From Nocardioides panaciterrulae (GTDB taxonomy: Bacteria; Actinomycetota; Actinomycetes; Propionibacteriales; Nocardioidaceae): DNA of 64,000 bases. The position numbers and the translations under genes are program-made. This document shows, one piece after another, positions 8,523 to 17,633 of the stretch. The first letter of the stretch is position 1. Each line of letters starts with the position of its first letter. The notes under the pieces were generated by a model. It was not told the origin of the DNA and ran no database searches. It worked only from the letters and a program-made list of their open reading frames with translations. The DNA lies in the NCBI RefSeq assembly GCF_013409645.1, contig NZ_JACCBG010000001.1, positions 62,001 through 126,000 on the forward strand, written 5' to 3'.

Positions 8523-9971
8523 CCCGATGCCCCGCTCCCCCCGCTCCAGCTGACCGACGTCCAGCGCTCGGTCTCCGCGGAGCTGGACCGGATCGCCCCG
8601 GTCATCGACGAGCTGGGCCGGCGCTTCCGCGGCGCCGGGCACGAGCTGCACCTGGTCGGCGGGCCGGTGCGCGACGCGATGCTGGGCCGCCAGCACAACG
8701 ACCTGGACTTCACGACCTCCGCGCGCCCCGAGCAGACCGAGCGGCTGCTCAAGGGGTGGGCGGACGCGGTCTGGGACATCGGTCGTGCGTTCGGCACCAT
8801 CGGCTGCCGCCGGGGTGATTGGCAGGTCGAGATCACGACGTACCGCTCGGAGACCTACGACCCCTCCTCGCGCAAGCCCGACGTGGACTTCGGCGACACG
8901 CTGGCCGGCGACCTCGGGCGCCGCGACTTCACCGTCAACGCGATGGCGGTCTCGGTGCCCGACCGGACCTTCGAGGACCCCTTCCACGGGGTGGTGGACC
9001 TGGCGCACCGGGTGCTGCGCACGCCCGGGCGGCCGGAGGACTCCTTCTCCGACGACCCGCTGCGGATGATGCGGGCGGCCCGGTTCGCCGCGCAGCTCGG
9101 GTTCAGCGTCGACCCCGCGGTCGTCTCGGCGATGACCGCGATGGCGGACCGGATCACGATCATCTCCGCCGAACGGGTGCGCGACGAGCTGGTGAAGCTG
9201 GTGTGCGCGCCGTACCCCCGCCTGGGCCTGGGGCTGCTCGTCGAGACCGGGCTGGCCGGGCACGTGCTGCCCGAGCTGCCGGCGCTGGCGCTGGAGCGCG
9301 ACGAGCACCACCGGCACAAGGACGTCTACGAGCACACGCTGACGGTGCTGGAGCAGTCGATCGAGCTCGAGTCGCGGCTGCCCGGCGGCGGACCCGACTT
9401 CGTCTCCCGCTTCGCCGCGCTCATGCATGACGTCGGCAAGCCGCGGACCCGGCGGTTCGTCGGCGACGGCACGGTCACCTTCCACCACCACGACGTGGTC
9501 GGCGCCAAGATCACTCGCAAGCGGATGAAGGCGCTGCGCTTCTCCAACGACCAGATCGACGCGGTCAGCGGGCTCGTCGAGCTGCACCTGCGCTTCCACG
9601 GGTACGGCACCGGCGAGTGGACCGACTCCGCGGTGCGGCGCTACGTCCGCGACGCCGGTGACCAGCTCGAGCGGCTGCACGTGCTGACCCGCGCCGACTG
9701 CACGACCCGCAACAGGCGCAAGGCCGAGCGGCTGCGCCGCACCTACGACGACCTCGAGGCCCGCATCGCCCGGCTCTCGGAGGAGGAGGAGCTGGCCTCG
9801 CTCCGGCCGGACCTCGACGGCAACCAGATCATGGCGATCCTCGAGATCCCGCCGGGCCGCGTGGTCGGCGAGGCCTACCAGCACCTGCTCGAGCTGCGCA
9901 TGGACCGCGGCCCGATGTCGTCCGAGGACGCCGAGGCCGCGCTGCGGGAGTGGTGGGCGGCCCGGGGTTGA
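8520..9971 (+). CDS. cca: CCA tRNA nucleotidyltransferase
   Basis: Adds or repairs the 3'-CCA end of tRNAs using CTP and ATP, without a nucleic acid template. The 483-residue protein has the class II nucleotidyltransferase head: LVGGPVRD (45-52), the metal-binding DLD (61-63) and RRDFTVNAMA. The neck/body includes DPLRMMRAARFAAQ and ISAERVRDEL, followed by an HD-type domain with LMHDVGKPRTRR and HHHD. This two-domain form with an HD region is usual for actinobacteria. The GTG start lies just after a TATAGA box, so a leaderless message is likely. It is divergent from the DUF6049 gene, as in relatives. Confidence 0.95.
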   Translation: MPDAPLPPLQLTDVQRSVSAELDRIAPVIDELGRRFRGAGHELHLVGGPVRDAMLGRQHNDLDFTTSARPEQTERLLKGWADAVWDIGRAFGTIGCRRGDWQVEITTYRSETYDPSSRKPDVDFGDTLAGDLGRRDFTVNAMAVSVPDRTFEDPFHGVVDLAHRVLRTPGRPEDSFSDDPLRMMRAARFAAQLGFSVDPAVVSAMTAMADRITIISAERVRDELVKLVCAPYPRLGLGLLVETGLAGHVLPELPALALERDEHHRHKDVYEHTLTVLEQSIELESRLPGGGPDFVSRFAALMHDVGKPRTRRFVGDGTVTFHHHDVVGAKITRKRMKALRFSNDQIDAVSGLVELHLRFHGYGTGEWTDSAVRRYVRDAGDQLERLHVLTRADCTTRNRRKAERLRRTYDDLEARIARLSEEEELASLRPDLDGNQIMAILEIPPGRVVGEAYQHLLELRMDRGPMSSEDAEAALREWWAARG

Positions 9972-10070
9972 CCGGCGGTCGGCGCGTCTGGGCGTGGCGG
10001 GGGTCACTGCACTGTTGAACATCTGTCAGTAACGTCGGCGCACCGACCACCAGACCTCCGGGAGCGCGCC

Positions 10071-10574
10071 ATGACCCAGCAGACCACCGATACCGACCGG
10101 ATCGAGCCGCTGCTCGAGGAATCGATCGAGATCGCCGCATCGCCCGCCACCGTGTGGGCGCTGGTCTCCGACGTGGCGCGGATGTCCTCCTGGAGTCCGC
10201 AGGTGGTCCGGACGGTCGTGCGCGGTCGTCCCGTGCAGCAGGGCACCCGCTTCTACAACCTGAACCGGCGCGGGCCGCTCTTCTGGCCGACCCAGGCCAT
10301 GGTGGTGGCCTGCGAGCCGCACCGGCGCTTCGCGTTCCGGATCAAGGAGAACTGGACGGTGTGGTCGTTCACGCTCGAGCCGACCGCCGAGGGCGGCACC
10401 CGGCTGACCGAGCGTCGCGAGGCCCCGAAGGGCATCTCGGGCGTCTCGCGCGGCCTGACCCGCCTCGCCCTGGGCGGCCAGCAGGTCTTCACCGCCGAGC
10501 TGCGCGAGGGGATGCGCGAGACCCTGGCCCGGATCCGGGCCGAGGCCGAGGCCCGGCGTACCGACCCCGCCTGA
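10071..10574 (+). CDS. SRPBCC (START-like) family protein
   Basis: A 167-residue protein matching the SRPBCC / polyketide cyclase-dehydrase fold, a helix-grip hydrophobic pocket. Family signs are IEIAASPATVWALVSDVARM near the N-terminus, a W-S-P-x-V strand, and the repeating strand pattern ending FTLEPTAEGGTRLTERRE before a long C-terminal helix. The ligand cannot be told from sequence. ATG at 10071 begins the domain directly. It stands alone between the CCA-adding enzyme and a repeat-flanked gene, so context gives no pathway. Confidence 0.8.
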   Translation: MTQQTTDTDRIEPLLEESIEIAASPATVWALVSDVARMSSWSPQVVRTVVRGRPVQQGTRFYNLNRRGPLFWPTQAMVVACEPHRRFAFRIKENWTVWSFTLEPTAEGGTRLTERREAPKGISGVSRGLTRLALGGQQVFTAELREGMRETLARIRAEAEARRTDPA

Positions 10575-10629
10575 CCTGCCCGCCTGACCTGCCCGCTGTC
10601 CCCGGCCCGGTTTGCCCGGGTGCCCATGT

Positions 10630-10699
10630 TCCGTTCAATTGTTTGGAGTCAAGCCGGCCTACTGGCCGGTAACCCCCCCCAAGTTCGAGCAATTGAACG
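10630..10699. repeat. Upstream copy of a palindromic repeat flanking the DUF559 gene
   Basis: An imperfect palindrome of about 66 bp. It opens with TCCGTTCAATTG, has an inner CCGGCC...GGCCGG hairpin and a C-rich run, and closes with GAGCAATTGAAC. Its reverse complement aligns along its whole length with the element at 11831-11897, so the two are inverted copies of one repeat. Confidence 0.85.
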
Positions 10700-10784
10700 A
10701 GGCGCCAAGGCCGTCACGGTCGACCGGAGCAGGGCTGTGGATAGCCGCCGCGGGTGAACGCCTCGTCGTGCCAAGGTCGGAAAC

Positions 10785-11771
10785 GTGGCAGAAGAGCACG
10801 ACACAGATCCCGGGACCGGGACCGAAGCCGGGGCCGAGGCCGGGACCGGGCTGAACACGAAACGGCCGTTCACCCGCGCGGACGCCGTCCGCGCGGGGAT
10901 CCGCCCGAGCCAGCTCGGCTCGCGCTTCCGCCGGATCTTCCGCGACGTCTTCATCGCCGAGGAAGTGCTCCCCACCAGGCGCGAGAAGGTCGAGGGGGCG
11001 CTGCTGTTGCACCCGAAGGGTGCCCGCGCGAGCCATGTGACCGCGGCCCAGCTGTGCCGCGTACCGGTGCCCGACCACTCTGAGGTGCACATCAGCGTGG
11101 CCAGGGCCAAGGACCGCAGGTTCCAACCCGGGATCAAGTGCCACGTCTCTCCGCCAGGCACCGACTTCCGGCTCCAGGACGGCATCCCGGTGTCCAAGCC
11201 GCAGAGGCTCTTCATCGAGCTGGCCTCGATGCTGACCCTGGTCGACCTCGTGGTGGCCGGCGATGCCATCCTGCGCGTCTTCCACCTGAAGGCGGCGGCG
11301 TTCCGTGAGGGCCTGTCCCGGAGCCGCGACTACTGGTCGCCGGCCGCGCGCGCCGCCGCGGCGTACGTCCGCGACGAGGTGGACTCCCCGATGGAGACGC
11401 GCCTGCGCATGCTCATCGTGCTGGCCGGGCTGCCCGAGCCGGTGGTCAACCACAAGCTGCGCAACCGGGACGGCGAGGTGCTGGTGAGGTTCGACCTGGC
11501 CTATCCCGCGGTGCACCAGGCGATCGAGTACGACGGCCGCCCGCACGTCGAGGTGCGGGCGAACTGGGAGTCCGACATCGACCGTCGCGAGCTGGTCCAG
11601 GACGAGGAGTGGCGGATCATCACCGTGACCTCACGCGGCATCTACGTCGAGCCCGGCCGGACCATCCGCAAGATCGAACTCGCGCTGCGTCGGCTGGGCG
11701 TCCGGATCGGCCGGCTGTCCAACGAGTGGCGCATCCACTTCCCTGGCCGGCAGGGGAACGCTGCCGCCTGA
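10785..11771 (+). CDS. DUF559 / Vsr-fold endonuclease-like protein with AbiEi-type N-terminus
   Basis: A 328-residue protein. Residues about 25-70 resemble the winged-helix start of AbiEi-type antitoxins (FTRADAVRAGIRPSQLGSRF, then a FRRIFRDVFI strand). The C-terminal third looks like the DUF559/Vsr-type nuclease fold: PMETRLRMLIVLAGLPEPV, then VRFDLAYPAVHQAIEYDGR, the usual D...E-Y-D-G pattern of this nuclease-like family, and a final IITVTSRGIY strand. Such genes occur as many paralogues in Nocardioides-like genomes and their role is unsettled (antitoxin remnant, repair, or defence). GTG 10785 starts the frame. The gene with its flanks is bounded by inverted palindromic repeats, suggesting it moved or was duplicated as a unit (inference). 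Confidence 0.75.
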   Translation: MAEEHDTDPGTGTEAGAEAGTGLNTKRPFTRADAVRAGIRPSQLGSRFRRIFRDVFIAEEVLPTRREKVEGALLLHPKGARASHVTAAQLCRVPVPDHSEVHISVARAKDRRFQPGIKCHVSPPGTDFRLQDGIPVSKPQRLFIELASMLTLVDLVVAGDAILRVFHLKAAAFREGLSRSRDYWSPAARAAAAYVRDEVDSPMETRLRMLIVLAGLPEPVVNHKLRNRDGEVLVRFDLAYPAVHQAIEYDGRPHVEVRANWESDIDRRELVQDEEWRIITVTSRGIYVEPGRTIRKIELALRRLGVRIGRLSNEWRIHFPGRQGNAAA

Positions 11772-11830
11772 CCTCGTTCGGCCCCCAGAGCCGTCTGGGC
11801 GATCGACAGCCTCGAACGTCGGCGCTCCGG

Positions 11831-11897
11831 GAACAATTGCTCGGAAGTCGGGGGGTTACTGATCAGTAGCGCCCGGATCTCCGAGCAATTGAACGGA
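11831..11897. repeat. Downstream inverted copy of the palindromic repeat
   Basis: CAATTGCTCGGA (11834-11845) pairs perfectly with TCCGAGCAATTG (11880-11891), with ACTGATCAGT palindromic in the middle. The outer end reads CAATTGAACGGA, the exact 12-base inverse of the outer end at 10630-10641. It is the partner of the element upstream of the DUF559 gene. Confidence 0.85.
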
Positions 11898-11924
11898 CAG
11901 ACCGCACGCCCGCCGTACGGCGAA

Positions 11925-11954
11925 GGCCCCCGCCACCTAGGGGTGACGGGGGCC
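11925..11954 (-). terminator. Strong hairpin downstream of ino1
   Basis: GGCCCCCG (11925-11932) pairs with CGGGGGCC (11947-11954), and CACC/GGTG extends the stem inward around a small loop. It lies about 28 bases past the ino1 stop on the minus strand, the position of a transcription terminator. There is no clear U-tract, which is common in high-GC actinobacteria. Confidence 0.75.
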
Positions 11955-11981
11955 CGGCCGGGTGTCAGCGGGAGCGGACGC

Positions 11982-13067
11982 TCACTCCTCGCCGGCGATG
12001 AAGGCCTCGACGCGGCGGCGACCCTCGTCGTCGGGCAGCTGCACCGGCGGGGACTTCATGAGGTACGACGACGCCGAGATGATCGGGCCGCCGAGGCCGC
12101 GGTCCTTGGCGATCTTCGCGGCGCGGATCGCGTCGATGATGATGCCCGCGGAGTTCGGGGAGTCCCAGACCTCGAGCTTGTACTCGAGGTTCAGCGGGAC
12201 GTCGCCGAAGGCGCGGCCCTCGAGGCGGACGTAGGCCCACTTGCGGTCGTCGAGCCAGGCGACGTAGTCGGACGGGCCGATGTGGACGTTGCGGTCGTGG
12301 ATCTTGCCCGACAGCTCGCCCTGCAGGTTGGAGGTCACGGCCTGGGTCTTGGAGACCTTCTTGGACTCCAGGCGCTCGCGCTCGAGCATGTTCTTGAAGT
12401 CCATGTTGCCGCCGACGTTGAGCTGGTAGGTGCGGTCCAGCGTCACGCCGCGGTCCTCGAACAGCTTCGCCATCACCCGGTGGGTGATGGTGGCGCCGAC
12501 CTGGGACTTGATGTCGTCACCGACGATCGGGACGCCGGCGTCCTCGAACTTCTTGGCCCACTCGGGGTCGGAGGCGATGAAGACCGGCAGCGCGTTGACG
12601 AAGGCCACGCCGGCGTCGATCGCGCACTGGGCGTAGAACTTGTCGGCCTCCTCCGAGCCCACCGGCAGGTAGGAGACGAGGACGTCGACCTCGCGGTCCT
12701 TGAGCACCTGGACCACGTCGACCGGCTCGGCCGCGGACTCCTCGATGGTCTCGCGGTAGTACTTGCCGAGGCCGTCGAGGGTGTGGCCGCGCTGCACCTC
12801 GAGCCCGAGCGTGGGCACGTCGCAGATCTTGATGGTGTTGTTCTCGGAGGCGTTGATGGCCTCGGAGAGGTCCTTGCCGACCTTCTTGTCGTCCACGTCG
12901 AACGCGGCCACGAAGGTGACGTCGGAGACGTGGTATTCGCCGAAGGCGACGTGCATGAGGCCCGGGACGTTGCCCGACGGGTCGGCGTCCTTGTAGTAGT
13001 GCACGCCCTGGACCAAGGAGCTGGCGCAGTTGCCGACTCCCACGATTGCTACTCGTACCGAACCCAT
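11982..13067 (-). CDS. ino1: Inositol-3-phosphate synthase
   Basis: Converts glucose-6-phosphate to 1L-myo-inositol-1-phosphate with NAD as catalytic cofactor. This is the entry step to inositol, used in phosphatidylinositol and mycothiol. The 361-residue protein is the short prokaryotic form: [16 protein letters not shown] is the Rossmann NAD loop near the N-terminus, [15 protein letters not shown] the family core, and [19 protein letters not shown] the C-terminal signature. ATG 13067 fits the start of the Rossmann strand. It is followed on its own strand by a strong hairpin. A PadR-type regulator gene lies just upstream on the same strand, as in many actinobacteria, suggesting control by it. 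Confidence 0.95.
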   Translation of the reverse strand: MGSVRVAIVGVGNCASSLVQGVHYYKDADPSGNVPGLMHVAFGEYHVSDVTFVAAFDVDDKKVGKDLSEAINASENNTIKICDVPTLGLEVQRGHTLDGLGKYYRETIEESAAEPVDVVQVLKDREVDVLVSYLPVGSEEADKFYAQCAIDAGVAFVNALPVFIASDPEWAKKFEDAGVPIVGDDIKSQVGATITHRVMAKLFEDRGVTLDRTYQLNVGGNMDFKNMLERERLESKKVSKTQAVTSNLQGELSGKIHDRNVHIGPSDYVAWLDDRKWAYVRLEGRAFGDVPLNLEYKLEVWDSPNSAGIIIDAIRAAKIAKDRGLGGPIISASSYLMKSPPVQLPDDEGRRRVEAFIAGEE

Positions 13068-13085
13068 GGGGATTCCTTCCTTCTT

Positions 13086-13703
13086 CTACTTCTGGTCGGC
13101 CGTGGGGCCGGCTGGTTGCTGGGGAGTGGCGTGGGCGGGTGCCTGCGAGAACCCGGACGGCTCCTCGCCGCTGCGCTCGGCCTGGATGAGCTCGGAGAGC
13201 CAGCGGACCTCGCGTTCGACCGACTCGACCCCGTGGCGTTGCAGCTCCGCGGCGTACCGGTCGACTTCCTTCTGGGTCATCGACAGCTGGTTCTGGACCC
13301 GGTCCAACCGCTCCTGGAGGCGGGTACGGCGTCCTTCGAGGACGCGCAGCCGGATCTCCATGTCGGTGCGGCCGAAGAACGCGAACCGGATGTCGAAGTT
13401 GTCGTCCTCCCAGGCGGTGGGACCCACCTCCGACATCAGCCGCTCGAACTCGAGGTGACCCGCGTCGGTCACCTGGTAGACGATGCGCGGACGGCGGGTC
13501 ACCGGGGTGACGGTCGCCGCGGCCTCCTCGATGAGGTGGCTGCGCAGCATCTTCTTCAGCGTGGGGTAGAGCGAGCCGTACGACAGCACCCGACCCCAGC
13601 CGAGCATCAGGTTGAGCCGCTTGCGCAGCTCGTAGCCGTGCATGGGTCCCTCGTGCAGCAGCCCGAGGACTGCCAGCTCGATGGTCTCCGCACGACGTGC
13701 CAT
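13086..13703 (-). CDS. PadR family transcriptional regulator
   Basis: A 205-residue DNA-binding protein. The N-terminal winged helix shows the PadR signature: ELAVLGLLHEGPMHGYELRK, then GSLYPTLKKML and a wing with RPRIVYQVTDAG. The C-terminal part is a long helical dimerisation region (RLRVLEGRRTRLQERLDRV) ending in a Pro/Ala-rich tail. It lies 18 bases upstream of ino1 on the same strand, so the two may be co-transcribed. A perfect short palindrome just ahead of its start suggests autoregulation, usual for PadR proteins; the effector is unknown. Confidence 0.9.
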   Translation of the reverse strand: MARRAETIELAVLGLLHEGPMHGYELRKRLNLMLGWGRVLSYGSLYPTLKKMLRSHLIEEAAATVTPVTRRPRIVYQVTDAGHLEFERLMSEVGPTAWEDDNFDIRFAFFGRTDMEIRLRVLEGRRTRLQERLDRVQNQLSMTQKEVDRYAAELQRHGVESVEREVRWLSELIQAERSGEEPSGFSQAPAHATPQQPAGPTADQK

Positions 13704-13709
13704 GCGACC

Positions 13710-13722
13710 TATCGTAGCGATA
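13710..13722. promoter_or_regulatory. Palindromic candidate operator of the padR gene
   Basis: TATCG-TAG-CGATA is a perfect 5+3+5 palindrome, 7 bases upstream of the padR start codon and within AT-rich bases that stand out from the surrounding GC. Position and symmetry suit autoregulatory binding by the PadR dimer (inference); the same bases may include a -10 element. Confidence 0.5.
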
Positions 13723-13854
13723 TATCCGAGATGCGCGAATGACCGGGCCGGGCGGTGTCGTGGGCCACCCCCGTACCCTGTGTCAGCGTCGGCGGTACGG
13801 GGTAAGAGCGCGTCGACGTGTTCGACCGCGCCCCCAACCCCCCGGAGAGCCGAC

Positions 13855-16206
13855 GTGAGTGGTAAGCGCAGGGCTGCCAGCCCCGCCCAGCAGACGGCGA
13901 AGACGCCCGCCCGGGGCGGGCGACCCCGCCGGAGCGGCAAGCAGCGGCTCAAGCGGGTCGCGCTGTGGCTGCTGGTCGCGGCGCTGTGCGGGGTGCTGCT
14001 GCTCGCCGGCGCGTTCTTCGTGCTCTACCAGAGCATCGACATCCCGGACCCGAACAGCGACTTCCAGACCCAGACCTCCTTCGTCTACTACGCCGACGGC
14101 AAGCAGGAGCTCGGCCGGTTCGCGACCCAGAACCGGGTCTCGCTGCCGCTGAGCAAGATCCCCGACCGCCTGCAGAACGCCGTGATCGCGGCGGAGAACC
14201 GGACGTTCTGGACCGACAAGGGCATCGACCCCAAGGGCATCCTCCGGGCGGCGTTCAACAACGCCCGCGGCGGCGCGACCCAGGGCGCGTCGACGATCAC
14301 CCAGCAGTACGTCAAGATCCTCTACCTCAGCCAGGAACGCTCCTACAAGCGCAAGATCAAGGAAGCGATCCTCTCCCTGAAGATCCACAACCAGCTGTCG
14401 AAGTCGAAGATCCTCCAGGGTTACCTCAACACGATCTACTTCGGCCGCAGCGCGTACGGCGTCCAGGCGGCCGCGCACGCCTACTTCGACAAGGACGTCG
14501 ACCAGCTGAGCCTGCGCGAGGAGGCCGTGCTGGCCAGCGTGCTGAACAACCCGACCGGGCTGGACCCGGCCAACGGCAAGGACAACCGGCACGCGCTCAA
14601 GGAGCGCTACGACTACGTGCTGAACAGCATGGCCAGCATGGGCACGATCAGCTCGGCCCAGGCGCAGAAGGCCGAGAAGAAGCTGCCGACGTTCCCCAAG
14701 ATCGCCTTCCAGAGCCAGCTCGGCGGTCAGCGCGGCTTCATGCTGGCGATGGTTCGCGACGAGCTCCACTCGCTCGGCTACAACGACGAGGAGATCGACG
14801 GCGCCGGCCTCCGGGTGACCACGACCTTCACCCAGAAGGCGATGCGCGCCGCCGAGCAGGGGGTCAAGGAGGCCCGGCCGGACGGGTTCGGCGACAAGCA
14901 GCTGCACGTCGCGGTGGCCAGCGTCGAGCCCGGCACCGGGGCGCTGCGCGGCATCTACGGCGGCCAGGACTACCTGCAGTCGCAGATCAACTGGGCGCTG
15001 ACCGGCGGCTCCCCGGGCTCGTCGTTCAAGCCGTTCGCGCTCGCGACCGGGCTCGAGGCGGGCTACTCGCTGAAGAGCACCTTCGACGGCAACTCGCCCT
15101 ACTACTACAACGGCCAGGGCACCGGGGACCGGGTGCGCAACGAGGGCACCGGGCCCGACGGGCTGGGCACCGACTACGGCTCGGCGGTCAACCTGATCTA
15201 CGCCACCGAGGAGTCGATCAACACGGCGTACGCCGACCTGACGGTCTCCATCCCCAACGGGCCGCAGAAGATCCTCGACACCGCCAACGCGCTCGGCATC
15301 CCCAAGTGGGACAAGTCGGTGCACGGCTACAACCACCTGCACACCAGCCCCGGCCTGGAGCCGATCAGCGGCATCGCGCTCGGGTCGGCCACGGTGGCGC
15401 CGGTCAACATGGCCAACGCCTACGCGAGCATCGCCAACGGCGGCAAGGCCGCGCGGGTGCACGTGATCTCGAAGGTCGTGAACCGCGACGGCAAGACGGT
15501 CTGGTCCTACAAGCAGTCGACGAAGCAGGCGATCGGCCAGGACATCGCCGCCGACACCTCCTACGCCCTGCAGCAGGTGGTCCAGCACGGCACCGGCACC
15601 GCCGCGCTGGCCCTGGGCCGGCCGGCCGCCGGCAAGACCGGCACCGCGACCAACGCCAAGGACCAGGTCTCCTCGGCGTGGTTCGTCGGCTACACCCCGC
15701 AGCTGGCGACCGCGGTGATGTACGTCCGCGGCCAGGGCAACGACCAGCTGGACGGCTGGCTGCCGTCGTACTTCGGCGCCGACTACCCGGCCCGGACCTG
15801 GACCGCGGTGATGCAGAAGGACATGGAGGGCGTCCCCGTGGCGAGCTTCCCGCCGCCGGCCAACGTCTCCGGCACGCCTCCGCAGACCGGGCACGCGCCG
15901 TACACGCCACCGCCGTCGCCGACGCCGACGCACACGACCCAGCCGTCGCGGACGCCCACCCCCACGCCGAGCCGGACCCCGAGCCCGACGCCGACGCCCA
16001 CCGCGCCGCCCTCGACCCCGCAGCCCTCGCCGACTGACACCTGCGGCCCGCTGGGCTGCGCGCCCAGCTCCTCCCCGTCGTCGTCCCCGTCGTCGTCGCC
16101 GTCCTCGACGCCGACGAGCAGCGCCCCGCCCACTCCGAAGCACACCAAGACCCCGGGGCCGCCCGGGGCTGCGGCGCCGGACACCCGCAGGTACGCCTCG
16201 AGGTGA
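13855..16206 (+). CDS. Bifunctional class A penicillin-binding protein
   Basis: A peptidoglycan glycosyltransferase/transpeptidase of 783 residues, PonA-like. In order: a basic cytosolic N-terminus, one transmembrane helix (36-58), a GT51 domain with AAENRTFWTDKGID (catalytic Glu near residue 113) and QGASTITQQYVK, then a transpeptidase domain with SSFK (active Ser389, Lys392), SINTAY as the SxN motif and KTGTAT as KTG. The tail after about residue 670 is Pro/Thr/Ser-rich with runs of serine codons, probably a flexible cell-wall-spanning tail. GTG 13855 is chosen because it begins the basic leader. Its last bases overlap the start of the next gene (GTGA), so the two are coupled. Confidence 0.95.
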   Translation: MSGKRRAASPAQQTAKTPARGGRPRRSGKQRLKRVALWLLVAALCGVLLLAGAFFVLYQSIDIPDPNSDFQTQTSFVYYADGKQELGRFATQNRVSLPLSKIPDRLQNAVIAAENRTFWTDKGIDPKGILRAAFNNARGGATQGASTITQQYVKILYLSQERSYKRKIKEAILSLKIHNQLSKSKILQGYLNTIYFGRSAYGVQAAAHAYFDKDVDQLSLREEAVLASVLNNPTGLDPANGKDNRHALKERYDYVLNSMASMGTISSAQAQKAEKKLPTFPKIAFQSQLGGQRGFMLAMVRDELHSLGYNDEEIDGAGLRVTTTFTQKAMRAAEQGVKEARPDGFGDKQLHVAVASVEPGTGALRGIYGGQDYLQSQINWALTGGSPGSSFKPFALATGLEAGYSLKSTFDGNSPYYYNGQGTGDRVRNEGTGPDGLGTDYGSAVNLIYATEESINTAYADLTVSIPNGPQKILDTANALGIPKWDKSVHGYNHLHTSPGLEPISGIALGSATVAPVNMANAYASIANGGKAARVHVISKVVNRDGKTVWSYKQSTKQAIGQDIAADTSYALQQVVQHGTGTAALALGRPAAGKTGTATNAKDQVSSAWFVGYTPQLATAVMYVRGQGNDQLDGWLPSYFGADYPARTWTAVMQKDMEGVPVASFPPPANVSGTPPQTGHAPYTPPPSPTPTHTTQPSRTPTPTPSRTPSPTPTPTAPPSTPQPSPTDTCGPLGCAPSSSPSSSPSSSPSSTPTSSAPPTPKHTKTPGPPGAAAPDTRRYASR

Positions 16207-17633
16207 CGACCGCGGGCCACGGGGGCCGGGTCCACCCGACCCGGGACGACCCGGTCGTCGCCGCCCTCAGCGAGGTGGTCGGCGGGCCGGCGGGCACCCG
16301 GGCCGGCCGGCACCGGTGGTGGACGCCGGTCCGGGTGGTGCTGGCGCTCGCGGCGGTCTGCCTGGCGCTCGGGATGGTCCAGAAGAGCAGCTGCTACGCC
16401 GACTCCTGGCAGGACGGCCAGGCCCGCTACGCGCACATGTGCTACTCCGACCTGCCCTACCTCTACACCGGGCGCGGGTTCGTCGAGCTGAACTGGCCCT
16501 ACACCGGTGACCCGCAGGTGCGGGCCCGCTACGAGACCATGGAGTACCCCGTGGGCATCTCGTACTGGGCGTGGGGGACCGCCTGGGTGACCCACTGGCT
16601 CAGCGGGTCACCCGACCTCGAGCCGCGCTACGGCCGCAGCGTGCAGTACCTGGACTCCCAGCCGCGGATCATCGCCGAGTCCCGGCTGTTCGTGGTGGTC
16701 AACGCCGTCGGACTCGCCGCCGCGGGCATCCTCGCGGCCTGGTTCCTCGCCCGGGTGGACCGCCGCCGGCCGTGGGACGCCGCGGTCTACGCGCTCTCGC
16801 CGGCGCTGGCGCTCACCGCGCTGGTCAACTGGGACCTGCTCGCGGTCGCGCTGACCGCCGGCGCGCTGTGGGCCTGGTCCCGGGACCGTCCGGTGCTGAC
16901 CGGCGTGCTGATCGGCCTCGGGACCGCCACGAAGCTCTACCCGCTGTTCCTGCTGGGCGGGCTGGTGGTGATCTGCGTACGGCGGGGCCGGTGGCGGACC
17001 CTCGCCGTCGCCACGCTGGCGGCGGCCGGCGCCTGGCTGCTGGCGAACCTGCCGGCGATGCTGTCCGGGCTGGACCAGTGGAAGGTCTTCTGGACCTTCA
17101 ACTCCCGGCGCGGCGCCGACCTCGGCTCGGTCTGGCTGGTGATCAGCCAGGCCAGCGGTGCGACGATCTCCCCGCACACGATCAACGTGGTGTCCTGGCT
17201 GTTCTTCGGCCTGTGGTGCCTCGGCGTCCTCGTCGTCGGCCTGCTGGCGCCGGCCACCCCGCGGCTCGCGCAGCTGGGGTTCCTGATCGTCGCCGGGTTC
17301 CTGCTGGTCAACAAGGTCTACTCGCCGCAGTACGTGCTGTGGCTGCTCCCGCTCGCGGCGCTGGCCCGCCCCCGCTGGCGCGACCAGATCGTGTGGCAGA
17401 GCGGGGAGGTCCTCTACTTCGCCGCGGTGTGGTGGTACCTCGGGAAGTACCTCGAGCCCGCCGCGGGTGGGGACTCCGGCTTCTACTGGGTCGCGATCGG
17501 CCTGCGGATGGCCGCCGAGCTCTACCTCGTCGCGTTCGTGCTGCGCGACGTCCTGGTCCCCGAGAAGGACCCGGCCCGCCCCCCGGGCTGGTCGCGGCCG
17601 CCGCGCGGCCAGGCCTCGCTGGCCCTCAGCTGA
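16203..17633 (+). CDS. GT87/DUF2029-type polyprenyl-phosphate-dependent glycosyltransferase
   Basis: A 476-residue integral membrane protein with about 10-12 hydrophobic segments. It fits the GT-C class that transfers mannose from polyprenyl-phosphate-mannose outside the membrane: first helix (about 44-62), a large first loop containing conserved Tyr/Trp/Asp residues, later LVNWDLLAVALTAGALWAWS and GTATKLYPLFLLGGL, a hallmark of the GT87/DUF2029 family, and VNKVYSPQYVLWLLPL. Acceptor and donor are not determinable. It overlaps the PBP gene by four bases and sits in the place of actinobacterial arabinofuranan/mannan-type transferases. Its 3' end overlaps the convergent racemase-like gene by 8 bases. 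Confidence 0.8.
   Translation: MTTAGHGGRVHPTRDDPVVAALSEVVGGPAGTRAGRHRWWTPVRVVLALAAVCLALGMVQKSSCYADSWQDGQARYAHMCYSDLPYLYTGRGFVELNWPYTGDPQVRARYETMEYPVGISYWAWGTAWVTHWLSGSPDLEPRYGRSVQYLDSQPRIIAESRLFVVVNAVGLAAAGILAAWFLARVDRRRPWDAAVYALSPALALTALVNWDLLAVALTAGALWAWSRDRPVLTGVLIGLGTATKLYPLFLLGGLVVICVRRGRWRTLAVATLAAAGAWLLANLPAMLSGLDQWKVFWTFNSRRGADLGSVWLVISQASGATISPHTINVVSWLFFGLWCLGVLVVGLLAPATPRLAQLGFLIVAGFLLVNKVYSPQYVLWLLPLAALARPRWRDQIVWQSGEVLYFAAVWWYLGKYLEPAAGGDSGFYWVAIGLRMAAELYLVAFVLRDVLVPEKDPARPPGWSRPPRGQASLALS

Noticed and set aside
8394-10022. Leftward extension of the DUF6049 frame through the CCA-adding enzyme
   Set aside because: The extension has antisense composition, while the signal peptide begins right after GTG 8393 and the opposite strand encodes a complete CCA enzyme.
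10630-11897. A CRISPR array or insertion sequence around the DUF559 gene
   Set aside because: There are only two repeat copies in inverted orientation and no transposase gene, so neither label fits.
13783-16143. A 786-residue leftward frame opposite the class A PBP gene
   Set aside because: Composition is Arg/Gly/Val-rich without motifs, while the plus strand carries all PBP active-site motifs.
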